From Actinomycetes bacterium (GTDB lineage Bacteria > Actinomycetota > Acidimicrobiia > Acidimicrobiales > UBA8190), in the NCBI GenBank assembly GCA_021798135.1, contig JAJZYI010000054.1:1-13650 (forward strand): DNA of 13,650 nucleotides. Reading direction: 5' to 3'. Below are positions 1-6,752 of this stretch, one piece after another; the stretch's first letter is position 1; every line of letters starts with the position of its first letter. The notes below the pieces were generated by a model. That model was not told the origin of the DNA, searched no databases, and saw only the letters and a list, made by a program, of their open reading frames with translations. The position numbers and the translations under genes are program-made.

Positions 1-132
1 CGGCAGAGCAGGCGCCGACGCCCCGCCGCGAGGCGGGCGCGGCCGGGAGCGGCGCCGGCGCGGCAGCGGCCGCGTCACGGCCACAGCCTGCGTGTTGGCG
101 CGGACGGCCCGCCATCCGCTAGGAAAGACGCC
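1..132. other. Left edge, no assignable gene
   Basis: This very GC-rich stretch lies upstream of ctaE. The ctaE frame is open back to base 1 but contains no ATG, GTG or TTG before 133. The other two plus frames close with TAG at 120-122 and TGA at 134-136. Either could be the tail of an upstream gene, but their translations are Arg/Ala/Gly-rich and I recognise no family. I see no convincing promoter. Confidence 0.5.
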
Positions 133-741
133 GTGACCGAGGCCATAACGGTCGAACCCCCTGCCGCGGAACGCCACGTTCCGGAACGCCCGCCCCTGCT
201 GGCCGTCGGCGTGATGATCTGGCTCGGGTCCGACCTGATGTTCTTCAGCGGACTGTTCGCGGCGTACTTCACGCTGCGCGCCCACGCGACGGTGTGGCCG
301 CCGACGGGGACCAAGCTCGACCTCGTCCAGGCCGGGATCTTCAGCGTCGTCCTGATCGCCTCGAGCCCGACCTTCCAGCTCGGCGTGTGGGCCATCGAGC
401 GCGGCGAGCGGGCGAAGGCCCGTGCCTGGGTGGTGATCAGCTTCCTGATGGGCGCCGCCTTCATCGGCAACACCCTGTACGAGTGGCACGACTTCCTCTC
501 CAAGGGGTTCGCGCCGCACACCAACGCCTACTGGTCCCTCTTCTTCGTGATGACCGGCATCCACGGGTTGCACGTCGTCCTCGGCCTGGTGGTGATGCTC
601 TTCCTCCTGGGCCGGATGTCGGGGTCGAAGGGCGACCCCGGGGAGACGAACGTCTACCAGGCCGTCGGCTACTACTGGCACTTCGTCGACTTCATGTGGA
701 TCGGCATCTTCAGCTGCCTGTTCCTCCTGAAGACCGGGTAG
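133..741 (+). CDS. ctaE: Cytochrome c oxidase (aa3) subunit III
   Basis: Subunit III of the aa3-type cytochrome c oxidase is an integral membrane protein that stabilises the catalytic core and proton uptake. The 202-residue product has five predicted membrane segments (about residues 22-48, 66-88, 97-118, 134-161 and 178-200). This is the short form typical of Actinobacteria rather than the seven-helix mitochondrial form. Family signatures visible are FFVMTGIHGLHV near 137-148 and YYWHFVDFMWI near 180-190. The start is GTG at 133, preceded by AGGAAAG with 5-6 nt spacing; no other start lies upstream in frame. It opens the operon and qcrC begins 8 nt after its stop. In Mycobacterium and Streptomyces ctaE also directly precedes qcrCAB. 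The other oxidase subunits lie on the opposite strand further right. Confidence 0.96.
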   Translation: MTEAITVEPPAAERHVPERPPLLAVGVMIWLGSDLMFFSGLFAAYFTLRAHATVWPPTGTKLDLVQAGIFSVVLIASSPTFQLGVWAIERGERAKARAWVVISFLMGAAFIGNTLYEWHDFLSKGFAPHTNAYWSLFFVMTGIHGLHVVLGLVVMLFLLGRMSGSKGDPGETNVYQAVGYYWHFVDFMWIGIFSCLFLLKTG

Positions 742-749
742 GGGCTGGG

Positions 750-1595
750 ATGAGGAACCTCCGTCGAACCATCCGCGTCCGCCACCTCGTTCCCGTCGGC
801 CTGGTCCTGGCCGTCGCCGTCGGCGGCCTGCTGGTGTCGCTGTCCGCCGGCGCGAGCACCCGGGCCCGCACGGTGCCGTCCGGGAGCCAGGCGCTCGCTG
901 CCACCCCTCCGCCCATCCGCTACGTGGGGAACTTCACCTCGTCCCAGGTCCGCGAGGGCCAGCTGCTGTTCGAGGCCAACTGCTCCTCGTGCCACGGCGA
1001 CCGCGCCCAGGGCGCCGTCGGCCCCAACCTGCAGGGCCTGGGACCGGCCACGGTCGACTTCTGGGTGTCGACCGGCCGCATGCCGCTCGCCGACGCCTCG
1101 GTGCAGGCCACCCAGAAGCCCCCGCGCTTCAACGGCCAGCAGGCGACGGCCATCGCCGCCTTCGTCGCCTCCCTGGCCCCGACGGGGCAGGGCTTCCCCA
1201 GCGGCATCCCGCACGTCGACACCAGGAACGCCAGCCTGGCGATGGGCAACCGGCTGTTCGTCCTGAACTGCGCGGCGTGCCACACCATCACTGGTGCCGG
1301 CGACGCCCTGGCTGCCGGCGCCTACGCGCCGAGCCTGCACGTGGCCACGCCGACCCAGGTGGCCGAGGCCATCCGCACCGGGCCCGGCAACATGCCGGTC
1401 TTCGGCAGCGGGACCCTCAGCGACGCCCAGGTGGCGGACATCGTCGCCTACGTGACCGGGCCCATCCAGCACCCGAACAACCGCGGCGGGCTCGGCCTCG
1501 GCGGCATCGGGCCGGTGGCCGAGGGCTTCGTCGCCCTGCTGATCGGCGTGGGCGGGATCATGTTGATCGCCTTCTGGCTCGGGGAGCGAGCATGA
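750..1595 (+). CDS. qcrC: Diheme cytochrome c subunit of cytochrome bcc complex
   Basis: QcrC carries electrons from the Rieske centre to the CuA site of the oxidase, on the outer face of the membrane. The 281-residue protein has an N-terminal signal/anchor segment (about 12-33), two cytochrome c domains, and one C-terminal membrane helix (about 257-278). CxxCH heme motifs are CSSCH at 78-82 and CAACH at 174-178. Likely axial methionines are M111 (RMPL) and M215 (NMPVF). Two hemes in one polypeptide is the actinobacterial arrangement that replaces soluble cytochrome c in the bcc-aa3 supercomplex (established for the family). ATG 750 follows a GGGG-rich stretch in the short gap after ctaE. The stop TGA overlaps the ATG of qcrA as ATGA, suggesting coupled translation. 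Confidence 0.96.
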   Translation: MRNLRRTIRVRHLVPVGLVLAVAVGGLLVSLSAGASTRARTVPSGSQALAATPPPIRYVGNFTSSQVREGQLLFEANCSSCHGDRAQGAVGPNLQGLGPATVDFWVSTGRMPLADASVQATQKPPRFNGQQATAIAAFVASLAPTGQGFPSGIPHVDTRNASLAMGNRLFVLNCAACHTITGAGDALAAGAYAPSLHVATPTQVAEAIRTGPGNMPVFGSGTLSDAQVADIVAYVTGPIQHPNNRGGLGLGGIGPVAEGFVALLIGVGGIMLIAFWLGERA

Positions 1596-2563
1596 GCGAC
1601 GTGACGACGGAGGAGCACGCGGGGCAGCCGGGCGGCACGGAGCCGCTGCCCCTGGCCTCGTTCGACGACCCCCACCTCCAGCCGCTGGCCCGGCACCCCA
1701 AGCGGGCCGAGGCCGTCACCGGCATCTTCCTGCTGATCGGCCTGCTCGGTTTCGCCGCCTACGGCGCCACCTACTGGGTCGGGGGCCAGCCGCAGGTCGA
1801 GGGCATCGCGCTCGGCGTCGGCCTGTTCGCCTTCGGCTTCGGCCTGTCAGCGTGGGGCAAGTACCTGCTGCCGCAGGGGCCGTTCGTGGAGAAGCGCCAC
1901 GCGCTGCGCTCCACCGACGGCGAGCGGGCGGCCATGGCCGCGGCGGTCGTGGAGCGCGGCGGCATGGTCGTGAAGCGCCGGAGCTTCCTCGGCGGCGTCC
2001 TCGGCCTCGGCGGTGCGGTGATGGGCGTGGTCCTGGCGTTCCCGCTGCTCCGGTCCCTCGGCCCGGTCCCGGCCAAGACGTTCGAGGTCACCAACTGGAA
2101 GAAGGGCAGCCGCCTCGTCGACAACCTCGGCCGGCCCGTCCACGCCGCCGACCTCGAGGTGGGCGGCGCGCTCACCGTGTTCCCCGAGGGCTACACCTCC
2201 GAGCAGGACATGGCCGTGGACCAGACCATCCTCATCCGCGTCGCCGGGCCAGACACCAACGTCGTCACCGAGGCCAGCCGGGCCACGTGGGGGCCCGACG
2301 GCTACCTCGCCTTCTCCAAGGTGTGCACGCACGCCGGCTGCCCGGTCGGCCTGTACCAGCACCAGACGCAGCAGCTCCTGTGCCCGTGCCACCAGTCCCT
2401 CTTCGACGTCGGCCAGGGCCGGCCGGCCACCAACGTCTTCGGCCCGGCGCCGCGTCCCCTCCCGCAGCTGCCGCTGTACGTCGACGAGGAGGGGTACCTG
2501 CGCTCGCAGGCCGGCTACGACCAGCCCATCGGGCCCGGATTCTGGGAGCGGACGACGACGTGA
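1592..2563 (+). CDS. qcrA: Rieske iron-sulfur subunit of cytochrome bcc complex
   Basis: QcrA accepts the first electron from menaquinol and passes it to QcrC. The 323-residue protein has three predicted membrane segments (about 42-64, 71-88 and 131-153), as in other actinobacterial QcrA proteins, then the Rieske domain. The 2Fe-2S ligands sit in CTHAGC (245-250) and CPCHQS (264-269), with both Cys and both His present. The third membrane segment is preceded by KRRSFLGG (RR at 129-130), a typical twin-arginine motif, so the folded domain is probably moved by the Tat system; a tatA gene lies on the right of this window. The start ATG 1592 overlaps the qcrC stop, and the stop TGA overlaps the GTG of qcrB. 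The gene looks intact. Confidence 0.96.
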   Translation: MSDVTTEEHAGQPGGTEPLPLASFDDPHLQPLARHPKRAEAVTGIFLLIGLLGFAAYGATYWVGGQPQVEGIALGVGLFAFGFGLSAWGKYLLPQGPFVEKRHALRSTDGERAAMAAAVVERGGMVVKRRSFLGGVLGLGGAVMGVVLAFPLLRSLGPVPAKTFEVTNWKKGSRLVDNLGRPVHAADLEVGGALTVFPEGYTSEQDMAVDQTILIRVAGPDTNVVTEASRATWGPDGYLAFSKVCTHAGCPVGLYQHQTQQLLCPCHQSLFDVGQGRPATNVFGPAPRPLPQLPLYVDEEGYLRSQAGYDQPIGPGFWERTTT

Positions 2564-4104
2564 GCACCACCGGCCACACCACCGCCGACCGGCCGTCGGG
2601 GCGCCGGCCCAGCGCGGTCGATGCCGGGCTCAACTGGCTCGACGACCGCCTGGGCGTGGCCAAGGGCGGCCGCGTCTTCATGGACAAGATCTTCCCCGAC
2701 CACTGGTCGTTCCTCCTCGGGGAGATCGCCCTCTACTCGTTCGTGGTCCTGCTCGCCACCGGTGTCTTCCTGACGCTCTACTTCGTGCCGTCGACGGCGC
2801 AGACCGTCTACCACGGCGTCTACAAGCCACTGGACGGCGTCAAGATGTCCGAGGCCTACGCGTCGACGGTCAACATCTCGTTCGCCGTGCGCAGCGGGTT
2901 GGTGATCCGCCAGATGCACCACTGGGCGGCCGACGTCTTCATCGGCTCCATCGCCGTGCACATGTGCCGGATCTTCTTCACGGGCGCGTTCCGCAAGCCG
3001 CGCGAGCTGAACTGGATCGTCGGCGTCTCGCTGCTGTTCCTGGCGATCGTCAACGGCTTCCTCGGCTACTCGCTCCCCGACGACCTGATCTCGGGGACGG
3101 GCATCCGCATCGCCTACTCGATCCTCCTGTCGATCCCGCTCGTCGGCTCCTACCTGGCGACGTTCGTCTTCGGCGGCGTGTTCCCGGGCAACGGGGTGAT
3201 CATCCCCCGCTTCTTCATCCTCCACGTGCTGGTGCTGCCGGCCATCATCGCCGGGCTCATCGGCGCCCACCTGTTCATGCTGGTGCGCCAGAAGCACACG
3301 CAGTTCCCCGGCCACGGGCGGACGGAGGACAACGTGGTGGGGTCGCCGATGTTCCCCACGTTCATGGCCAAGACGACCGGCTTCCTGTTCATGGTGGCCG
3401 GCGTCCTGTGGGCGCTCGGTGGCCTCGCCCAGATCAACCCGATCTGGCAGTTCGGGCCGTACGTCCCCTACAAGATCTCCTACGCCGTCCAACCCGACTG
3501 GTACATGGGCTGGCTCGACGGCGCGCTGCGCATCATGCCGTCGTGGGAGTTCGCCGGCTTCGGGCACACCATCCCGTTCGAGGTCTTCCTGCCCGGCGTG
3601 CTGTTCCCGGGCCTGACGTCGATCCTCTTCATCTTCTGGCCCTTCCTGGAACAGAAGCTGACCGGCGACCGTGCCGAGCACAACCTGCTCGACCGGCCCA
3701 GGGACCGGCCGCGCCGGACCGCCGTGGGGGCGGCCTTCCTCGCCTTCTACTTCATGCTGTTCTGCGCGAGCTCCACGGACGTGCTCGCCAACTTCTTCCA
3801 GGTGTCGCTGAACGTCGTGCTGTGGACGTTCCGGTTCGTCGTGATCGTGGTGCCGATCATCGTCGGCCTCTTCACCTACCGGATCTGCCTCGACATGACC
3901 GGGGCGCCCCGGGTGGGCAAGCGCAAGCGGGCCGTGCTCATCGTCCGCTCCGCGACGGGCGAGTACACGACGGTCGAGGCCGCGCCCCGTCCCGGCGACG
4001 GGCACCAGGAGCTCGAGCCGGCGCCGGTTCCCGGCTTCATCCAGGGACCCGAGGACGGCGAGGAGCGCGAGCCGGGCGTCCGGCGGGTCGCCCGCCGGAC
4101 CTGA
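2560..4104 (+). CDS. qcrB: Cytochrome b subunit of cytochrome bcc complex
   Basis: QcrB holds hemes bL and bH and the quinol oxidation and reduction sites of the bcc complex. In the 514-residue product the heme histidines are H120 and H134 (14 apart) and H222 and H237 (15 apart), the spacing of cytochrome b6 rather than mitochondrial cytochrome b. The segment TGAFRKPRELNW (141-152) is a strong family signature. The Qo-site motif is PDWY (312-315), as common in Actinobacteria instead of PEWY. Further helices follow to about residue 440, then a charged soluble C-terminal tail of about 70 residues, also usual in this group. I chose GTG 2560 because it overlaps the qcrA stop (GTGA) and leaves an N-terminus of normal length. 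The stop TGA is preceded by C, giving CTGA, which may matter for the next gene. Confidence 0.96.
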   Translation: MSTTGHTTADRPSGRRPSAVDAGLNWLDDRLGVAKGGRVFMDKIFPDHWSFLLGEIALYSFVVLLATGVFLTLYFVPSTAQTVYHGVYKPLDGVKMSEAYASTVNISFAVRSGLVIRQMHHWAADVFIGSIAVHMCRIFFTGAFRKPRELNWIVGVSLLFLAIVNGFLGYSLPDDLISGTGIRIAYSILLSIPLVGSYLATFVFGGVFPGNGVIIPRFFILHVLVLPAIIAGLIGAHLFMLVRQKHTQFPGHGRTEDNVVGSPMFPTFMAKTTGFLFMVAGVLWALGGLAQINPIWQFGPYVPYKISYAVQPDWYMGWLDGALRIMPSWEFAGFGHTIPFEVFLPGVLFPGLTSILFIFWPFLEQKLTGDRAEHNLLDRPRDRPRRTAVGAAFLAFYFMLFCASSTDVLANFFQVSLNVVLWTFRFVVIVVPIIVGLFTYRICLDMTGAPRVGKRKRAVLIVRSATGEYTTVEAAPRPGDGHQELEPAPVPGFIQGPEDGEEREPGVRRVARRT

Positions 4105-4151
4105 GCCCCGGCGCCCGGCCACCGGGGGCTCCGGCGACGCGGCTGGCCACC

Positions 4152-4661
4152 GTGGCCGACGTCGGCGAGGTCGTGCGGCTCGCCGGCGTCATGTACCGCT
4201 CGCTGGGAGCGGGCCCGCCGGCGGTCCCCGAGGAGCGGTTCGCGGCCTGGGCCGCCGACGCGGCCGCCGAGGTGCGCCGCCGCCTGGGCCGTGACCTGGT
4301 GGTGGCCGTCTGCGAGGAGCCCGACCGTCCCGGCCGGCTGGTGGCGTGCGGCGCCGGCAACGTCGCCGTGCGCCTGCCGAACGCGTGGCACGTGGACCAC
4401 CGGGTCGGGTACGTGCAGTGGATGTCGACCGATCCGGCCCACCGGCGGCGGGGCTACGCCAGGGCCGTCCTGCGCCGCCTGATGGCGTGGTACCAAGCCG
4501 AGGGCATCGGCGTCGTCGAGCTGCACGCGAGCAGCGAGGGGGCCCCGCTGTACCGCTCCGAGGGCTTCTGGGGCGGCAGCACCGGCCTGGCCATGCGCTA
4601 CCGGCCGTGGGACCCCCCGCCCGCCGCGGGCCCTGGCGCCGCGGGCGGCAGCCCGGCCTGA
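4152..4661 (+). CDS. GNAT-family N-acetyltransferase
   Basis: This is a probable acetyl-CoA-dependent N-acetyltransferase of unknown substrate. Numbered from GTG 4152 (169 residues), the acetyl-CoA pyrophosphate loop is RRRGYA (98-103) within STDPAHRRRGYARAVL. The usual C-terminal GNAT strand and helix follow, with ELHASSEGAPLYRSEGF (123-139). The last 15 residues are Pro/Gly/Ala-rich. The start is uncertain. GTG 4152 has no Shine-Dalgarno sequence and cuts off the first beta strand (TRLAT), which GNAT proteins normally begin with. The frame stays open upstream, and a CTG at 4101 overlaps the qcrB stop as CTGA; starting there gives 186 residues with the strand included. Other choices are GTG 4173 and ATG 4191. 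Same-strand position makes cotranscription with the qcr genes likely; no functional link is evident. Confidence 0.8.
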   Translation: MADVGEVVRLAGVMYRSLGAGPPAVPEERFAAWAADAAAEVRRRLGRDLVVAVCEEPDRPGRLVACGAGNVAVRLPNAWHVDHRVGYVQWMSTDPAHRRRGYARAVLRRLMAWYQAEGIGVVELHASSEGAPLYRSEGFWGGSTGLAMRYRPWDPPPAAGPGAAGGSPA

Positions 4662-4672
4662 GGTGCCGAGGG

Positions 4673-4690
4673 CCGGCCAGCCACGGCCGG
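4673..4690 (+). terminator. Hairpin after GNAT gene
   Basis: A perfect 6-bp stem CCGGCC/GGCCGG with the loop AGCCAC lies 11 nt after the GNAT stop. There is no T-tract, as is common in high-GC Actinobacteria. It is a candidate end for the ctaE-qcrCAB-GNAT transcript, perhaps together with the next hairpin. Confidence 0.4.
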
Positions 4691-4720
4691 GGTTGACGGG
4701 GTGACCTGCGGCGAGGCCCG

Positions 4721-4747
4721 CCGGGCGGCCGGGACGGCCGGGCCCGG
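4721..4747 (+). terminator. Second GC-rich hairpin before tyrS
   Basis: The arms are CCGGGC plus GGCC (4721-4730) and GGCC plus GCCCGG (4736-4747, with two bulged G). The loop is GGGAC. This is a strong stem with no T-tract. It may end the upstream operon or be part of the tyrS leader; sequence alone does not decide. Confidence 0.4.
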
Positions 4748-4767
4748 GGCCCCGGAACGCCCGGCAG

Positions 4768-4773
4768 TACGAT
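4768..4773 (+). promoter_or_regulatory. Possible tyrS -10 box
   Basis: TACGAT fits the TANNNT -10 pattern and lies 55 nt upstream of the tyrS ATG, just after the putative terminators. I find no good -35 hexamer at 16-18 nt. The call is weak. Confidence 0.25.
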
Positions 4774-4828
4774 GCCTCGACGGGCGACGAGCGGAGCGTC
4801 GACCGACTGCCGACGTGTGAGGAGCACC

Positions 4829-6076
4829 ATGGGCGAGACCGTCACCGACCGCCAGGCCAAGGACGCCGCCGACGCGGCGCGCGACCTGAGCGTCGGCTGC
4901 GCCCAGGTGATCCCGGAGGGCGGCCTGCAGGAGAAGCTGGCGGTGGCGGCGGCGGCGGGCCGGCCCCTGCGAGTGAAGCTCGGCATCGACCCGTCGGGGA
5001 GCGAGCTGACGCTCGGCCACGCGGTGGTCCTGCGCAAGCTTCGGCAGTTCCAGGACCTCGGCCACGTCGCCGTCCTGATCGTGGGGGACTTCACCGGGCG
5101 CATCGGCGACCCGACGGGACGGACGAAGACCCGCAGGGTGCTGGACGCCGCCGAGACCGCCCAGAACGCGGCGACCTACCTGGAGCAGGCGGGCACGATC
5201 CTCCGCACCGGTCCCGAGGTGCTGGAGCTGCGCTACAACTCCGAGTGGCTCCAGGAGATGACCCTGGCCGACGTGCTGCGGACCAGCCAGCTGCTGACGG
5301 TCGCCCGCCTGCTCGAGCGCGACGACTTCGCCAACCGGTTCCGCGAGGGCCTGCCCATCACGCTGATGGAGTTCATGTACCCGATGCTGCAGGGCATGGA
5401 CTCGGTCGCGGTGGAGGCCGACGTGGAGCTGGGCGGGACGGACCAGACGTACAACAACCTGGTCGGGCGGGCGCTGCAGCGGGGTTCAGGCGTGCCGGGA
5501 CAGGTCGTGATGACGATGCCGCTGCTGCGAGGCCTGGACGGCGGGGACAAGATGGGCAAGTCCCTGGGCAACTGGGTGTCGGTCACGGACACACCCGACG
5601 ACCAGTACGGGAAGGTCCTGTCGATCGCCGACGACCTGGTCGTGCACTACGCCGAGCTCTGCTGCGCCTGGACCGCGGCGGAGGTGGCGGGCCTGCAGCG
5701 GCTGTTCGCCGAGTCGCCGCTCCGCGCGAAGCGAACGGTGGCCCGGCGGATCGTCACCCTGTACCACGGCGAGCAGGCCGCTGCCGACGCCGAGGACCGG
5801 TTCGACGCCCGCTTCCGCCGCAAGGAGCTGCCGACGGACGTGCCGGAGGTGGCCGTGGCGGCGATGTTCCCTGCCGGGGAGGACGTCGACGTGGCGGCCC
5901 TGCTGGTGGCCACCGGCCTGGCTGCGAGCAAGAGCGAGGCGAGGAGGCTGGTCGAGGGGGGTGGCGTGCGCCTCGACGGTCGGAAGCTCGCCCCCGGCAC
6001 CACCGGGTTGCCGGCCGCGGACCTGGTCGGTGCGGTGCTGCAGCGGGGCAAGCTCCGGGCCGTCCGCCTGGTCTGA
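4829..6076 (+). CDS. tyrS: Tyrosyl-tRNA synthetase
   Basis: This class I aminoacyl-tRNA synthetase charges tRNA-Tyr in the cytosol. The 415-residue protein has the HIGH-type motif TLGH (61-64) and the KMSKS-type motif KMGKS (241-245). LGGTDQTYNN (201-210), part of the tyrosine-pocket region, marks it as TyrRS rather than TrpRS. A C-terminal S4 RNA-binding domain covers about 353-412, with the typical ASKSEARRLVEGGGVRLDG segment. The residue pattern resembles the TyrZ-like branch. ATG 4829 is chosen because GAGGAG ends 4 nt before it; an in-frame ATG at 4772 would add 19 residues without a ribosome site and lies over the -10 candidate. The last codons CTG GTC TGA are part of a 14-bp sequence repeated three times. 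The gene appears intact and is not obviously related to its respiratory neighbours. Confidence 0.96.
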   Translation: MGETVTDRQAKDAADAARDLSVGCAQVIPEGGLQEKLAVAAAAGRPLRVKLGIDPSGSELTLGHAVVLRKLRQFQDLGHVAVLIVGDFTGRIGDPTGRTKTRRVLDAAETAQNAATYLEQAGTILRTGPEVLELRYNSEWLQEMTLADVLRTSQLLTVARLLERDDFANRFREGLPITLMEFMYPMLQGMDSVAVEADVELGGTDQTYNNLVGRALQRGSGVPGQVVMTMPLLRGLDGGDKMGKSLGNWVSVTDTPDDQYGKVLSIADDLVVHYAELCCAWTAAEVAGLQRLFAESPLRAKRTVARRIVTLYHGEQAAADAEDRFDARFRRKELPTDVPEVAVAAMFPAGEDVDVAALLVATGLAASKSEARRLVEGGGVRLDGRKLAPGTTGLPAADLVGAVLQRGKLRAVRLV

Positions 6077-6109
6077 ACCTGCTGGTCTGAACCTGCTGGT
6101 CTGAACCTG
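6068..6109 (+). repeat. Three tandem copies of a 14-mer over the tyrS stop
   Basis: CTGGTCTGAACCTG occurs three times without gaps or changes, at 6068-6081, 6082-6095 and 6096-6109. The first copy contains the tyrS stop codon. Because 14 is not a multiple of 3, the TGA triplets at 6074, 6088 and 6102 fall in three different frames. Confidence 0.95.
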
Positions 6110-6116
6110 CGTCGCG

Positions 6117-6144
6117 GGGAGCGCTCGGGCCCGGGACCGCTCCC
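6117..6144 (+). terminator. Hairpin between convergent tyrS and ctaF
   Basis: GGGAGCG (6117-6123) and CGCTCCC (6138-6144) form a perfect 7-bp stem around a 14-nt GC-rich loop, about 40 nt after the tyrS stop. There is no T-tract. Its place between convergent genes suggests it stops tyrS transcription, and possibly read-through from ctaF. Confidence 0.4.
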
Positions 6145-6260
6145 GGCGGCCGCCTGCCGCCCCGCCCGGGGAACGAGCCGCACCGGGCTGGGGACGGCAG
6201 CGCCCGGCGGGCGCCTGCAGCCCGTCTGGGGAACGACCAGCGCTGGGCTGGGGACGGCAG
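6142..6260. repeat. Degenerate tandem repeat of about 60 bp
   Basis: The stretch 6142-6200 recurs at 6203-6260 with one small indel and about ten other differences. The best-preserved part is GGGCTGGGGACGGCAG at 6185-6200 and 6245-6260. It lies wholly in the non-coding convergent gap, which otherwise shows only the hairpin just before it. Confidence 0.8.
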
Positions 6261-6303
6261 CAGCCCGGACCCGGTCAGGGGCCGGACGCGTCGCCTCCGA
6301 GGG

Positions 6304-6696
6304 TCAGACGGTGCCGCCCCGCCGGCTCTCGACGGTGTAGCCGATGGCGGCGAAGAAGACGGCGGCGAACCCCGGGGCGAGGAGCCACAGGCCGAAGACC
6401 GCGGCGAGGGCGCACGAGAAGAGCCCCATCGCCATGACGAAGGGCCAGATGCTCGACCCCGGGAAGGCGCCGATCACGCCGGCGCCTTCCTCGAGGGTGC
6501 CGTCAGGCCGGTCCTCGGGACGGGGCTTCATCCGCTGCGACCACCACAGGTAGTAGCCGCCGGGCACCATCCCGAGCAGGACGGCACCGATCAGCATGAC
6601 GGTGCCGGACTGCTCGTACGACCAGAACCAGTAGCCCACCCCGGTCACGAGGAAGAACAGGGCCACACCGACCAGGAGCCGGGACTCGACCTTCAT
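6304..6696 (-). CDS. ctaF: Cytochrome c oxidase subunit IV, actinobacterial type
   Basis: CtaF is the small fourth subunit of the actinobacterial aa3 oxidase, with no catalytic centre, thought to help assembly and supercomplex contacts. The 130-residue product has four predicted membrane segments (about 7-25, 31-52, 81-103 and 105-121), the usual size and topology. The cytosolic loop 53-80 is charged and Pro/Gly-rich (MKPRPEDRPDGTLEE). The N-terminus MKVESRLL and the GGYYLWW segment fit the family. The start ATG (6694-6696) is preceded by GGGAGGAG at about 8 nt spacing. It is last in the ctaC-ctaD-ctaF order, 56 nt after the ctaD stop, and faces tyrS. I see no clear terminator of its own on the minus strand. 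Confidence 0.92.
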   Translation of the reverse strand: MKVESRLLVGVALFFLVTGVGYWFWSYEQSGTVMLIGAVLLGMVPGGYYLWWSQRMKPRPEDRPDGTLEEGAGVIGAFPGSSIWPFVMAMGLFSCALAAVFGLWLLAPGFAAVFFAAIGYTVESRRGGTV

Positions 6697-6752
6697 GGGT
6701 TGCGCTCCTCCCTGCCGTGCAGGTCAGCGTCGTGTCGTCGAACGGGTGGGCG

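Noticed and set aside
1..132. N-terminal extension of ctaE upstream of 133
   Set aside because: The frame is open to base 1 but contains no start codon, and the translation is Arg-rich low-complexity sequence unlike subunit III.
75..524. Minus-strand open frame opposite ctaE
   Set aside because: It is antisense to a clear ctaE gene, and its translation has no recognisable family features.
4693..4698. TTGACG as a -35 element for tyrS
   Set aside because: No TANNNT hexamer lies 16-19 nt downstream, and the following sequence forms the putative terminator hairpin.
4772..4828. Upstream ATG start for tyrS
   Set aside because: It has no ribosome site, overlaps a -10-like box and adds a non-conserved segment, whereas ATG 4829 has GAGGAG at the right distance.
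4662..4828. T-box riboswitch in the tyrS leader
   Set aside because: The leader is only 167 nt, is made of GC-rich hairpins, and I do not see the conserved T-box sequence.
5549..5563. KMGKS in TyrRS as a mutated KMSKS motif
   Set aside because: One-residue variants of this motif, including Gly in the third place, are normal among class I synthetases, so it is not a defect.
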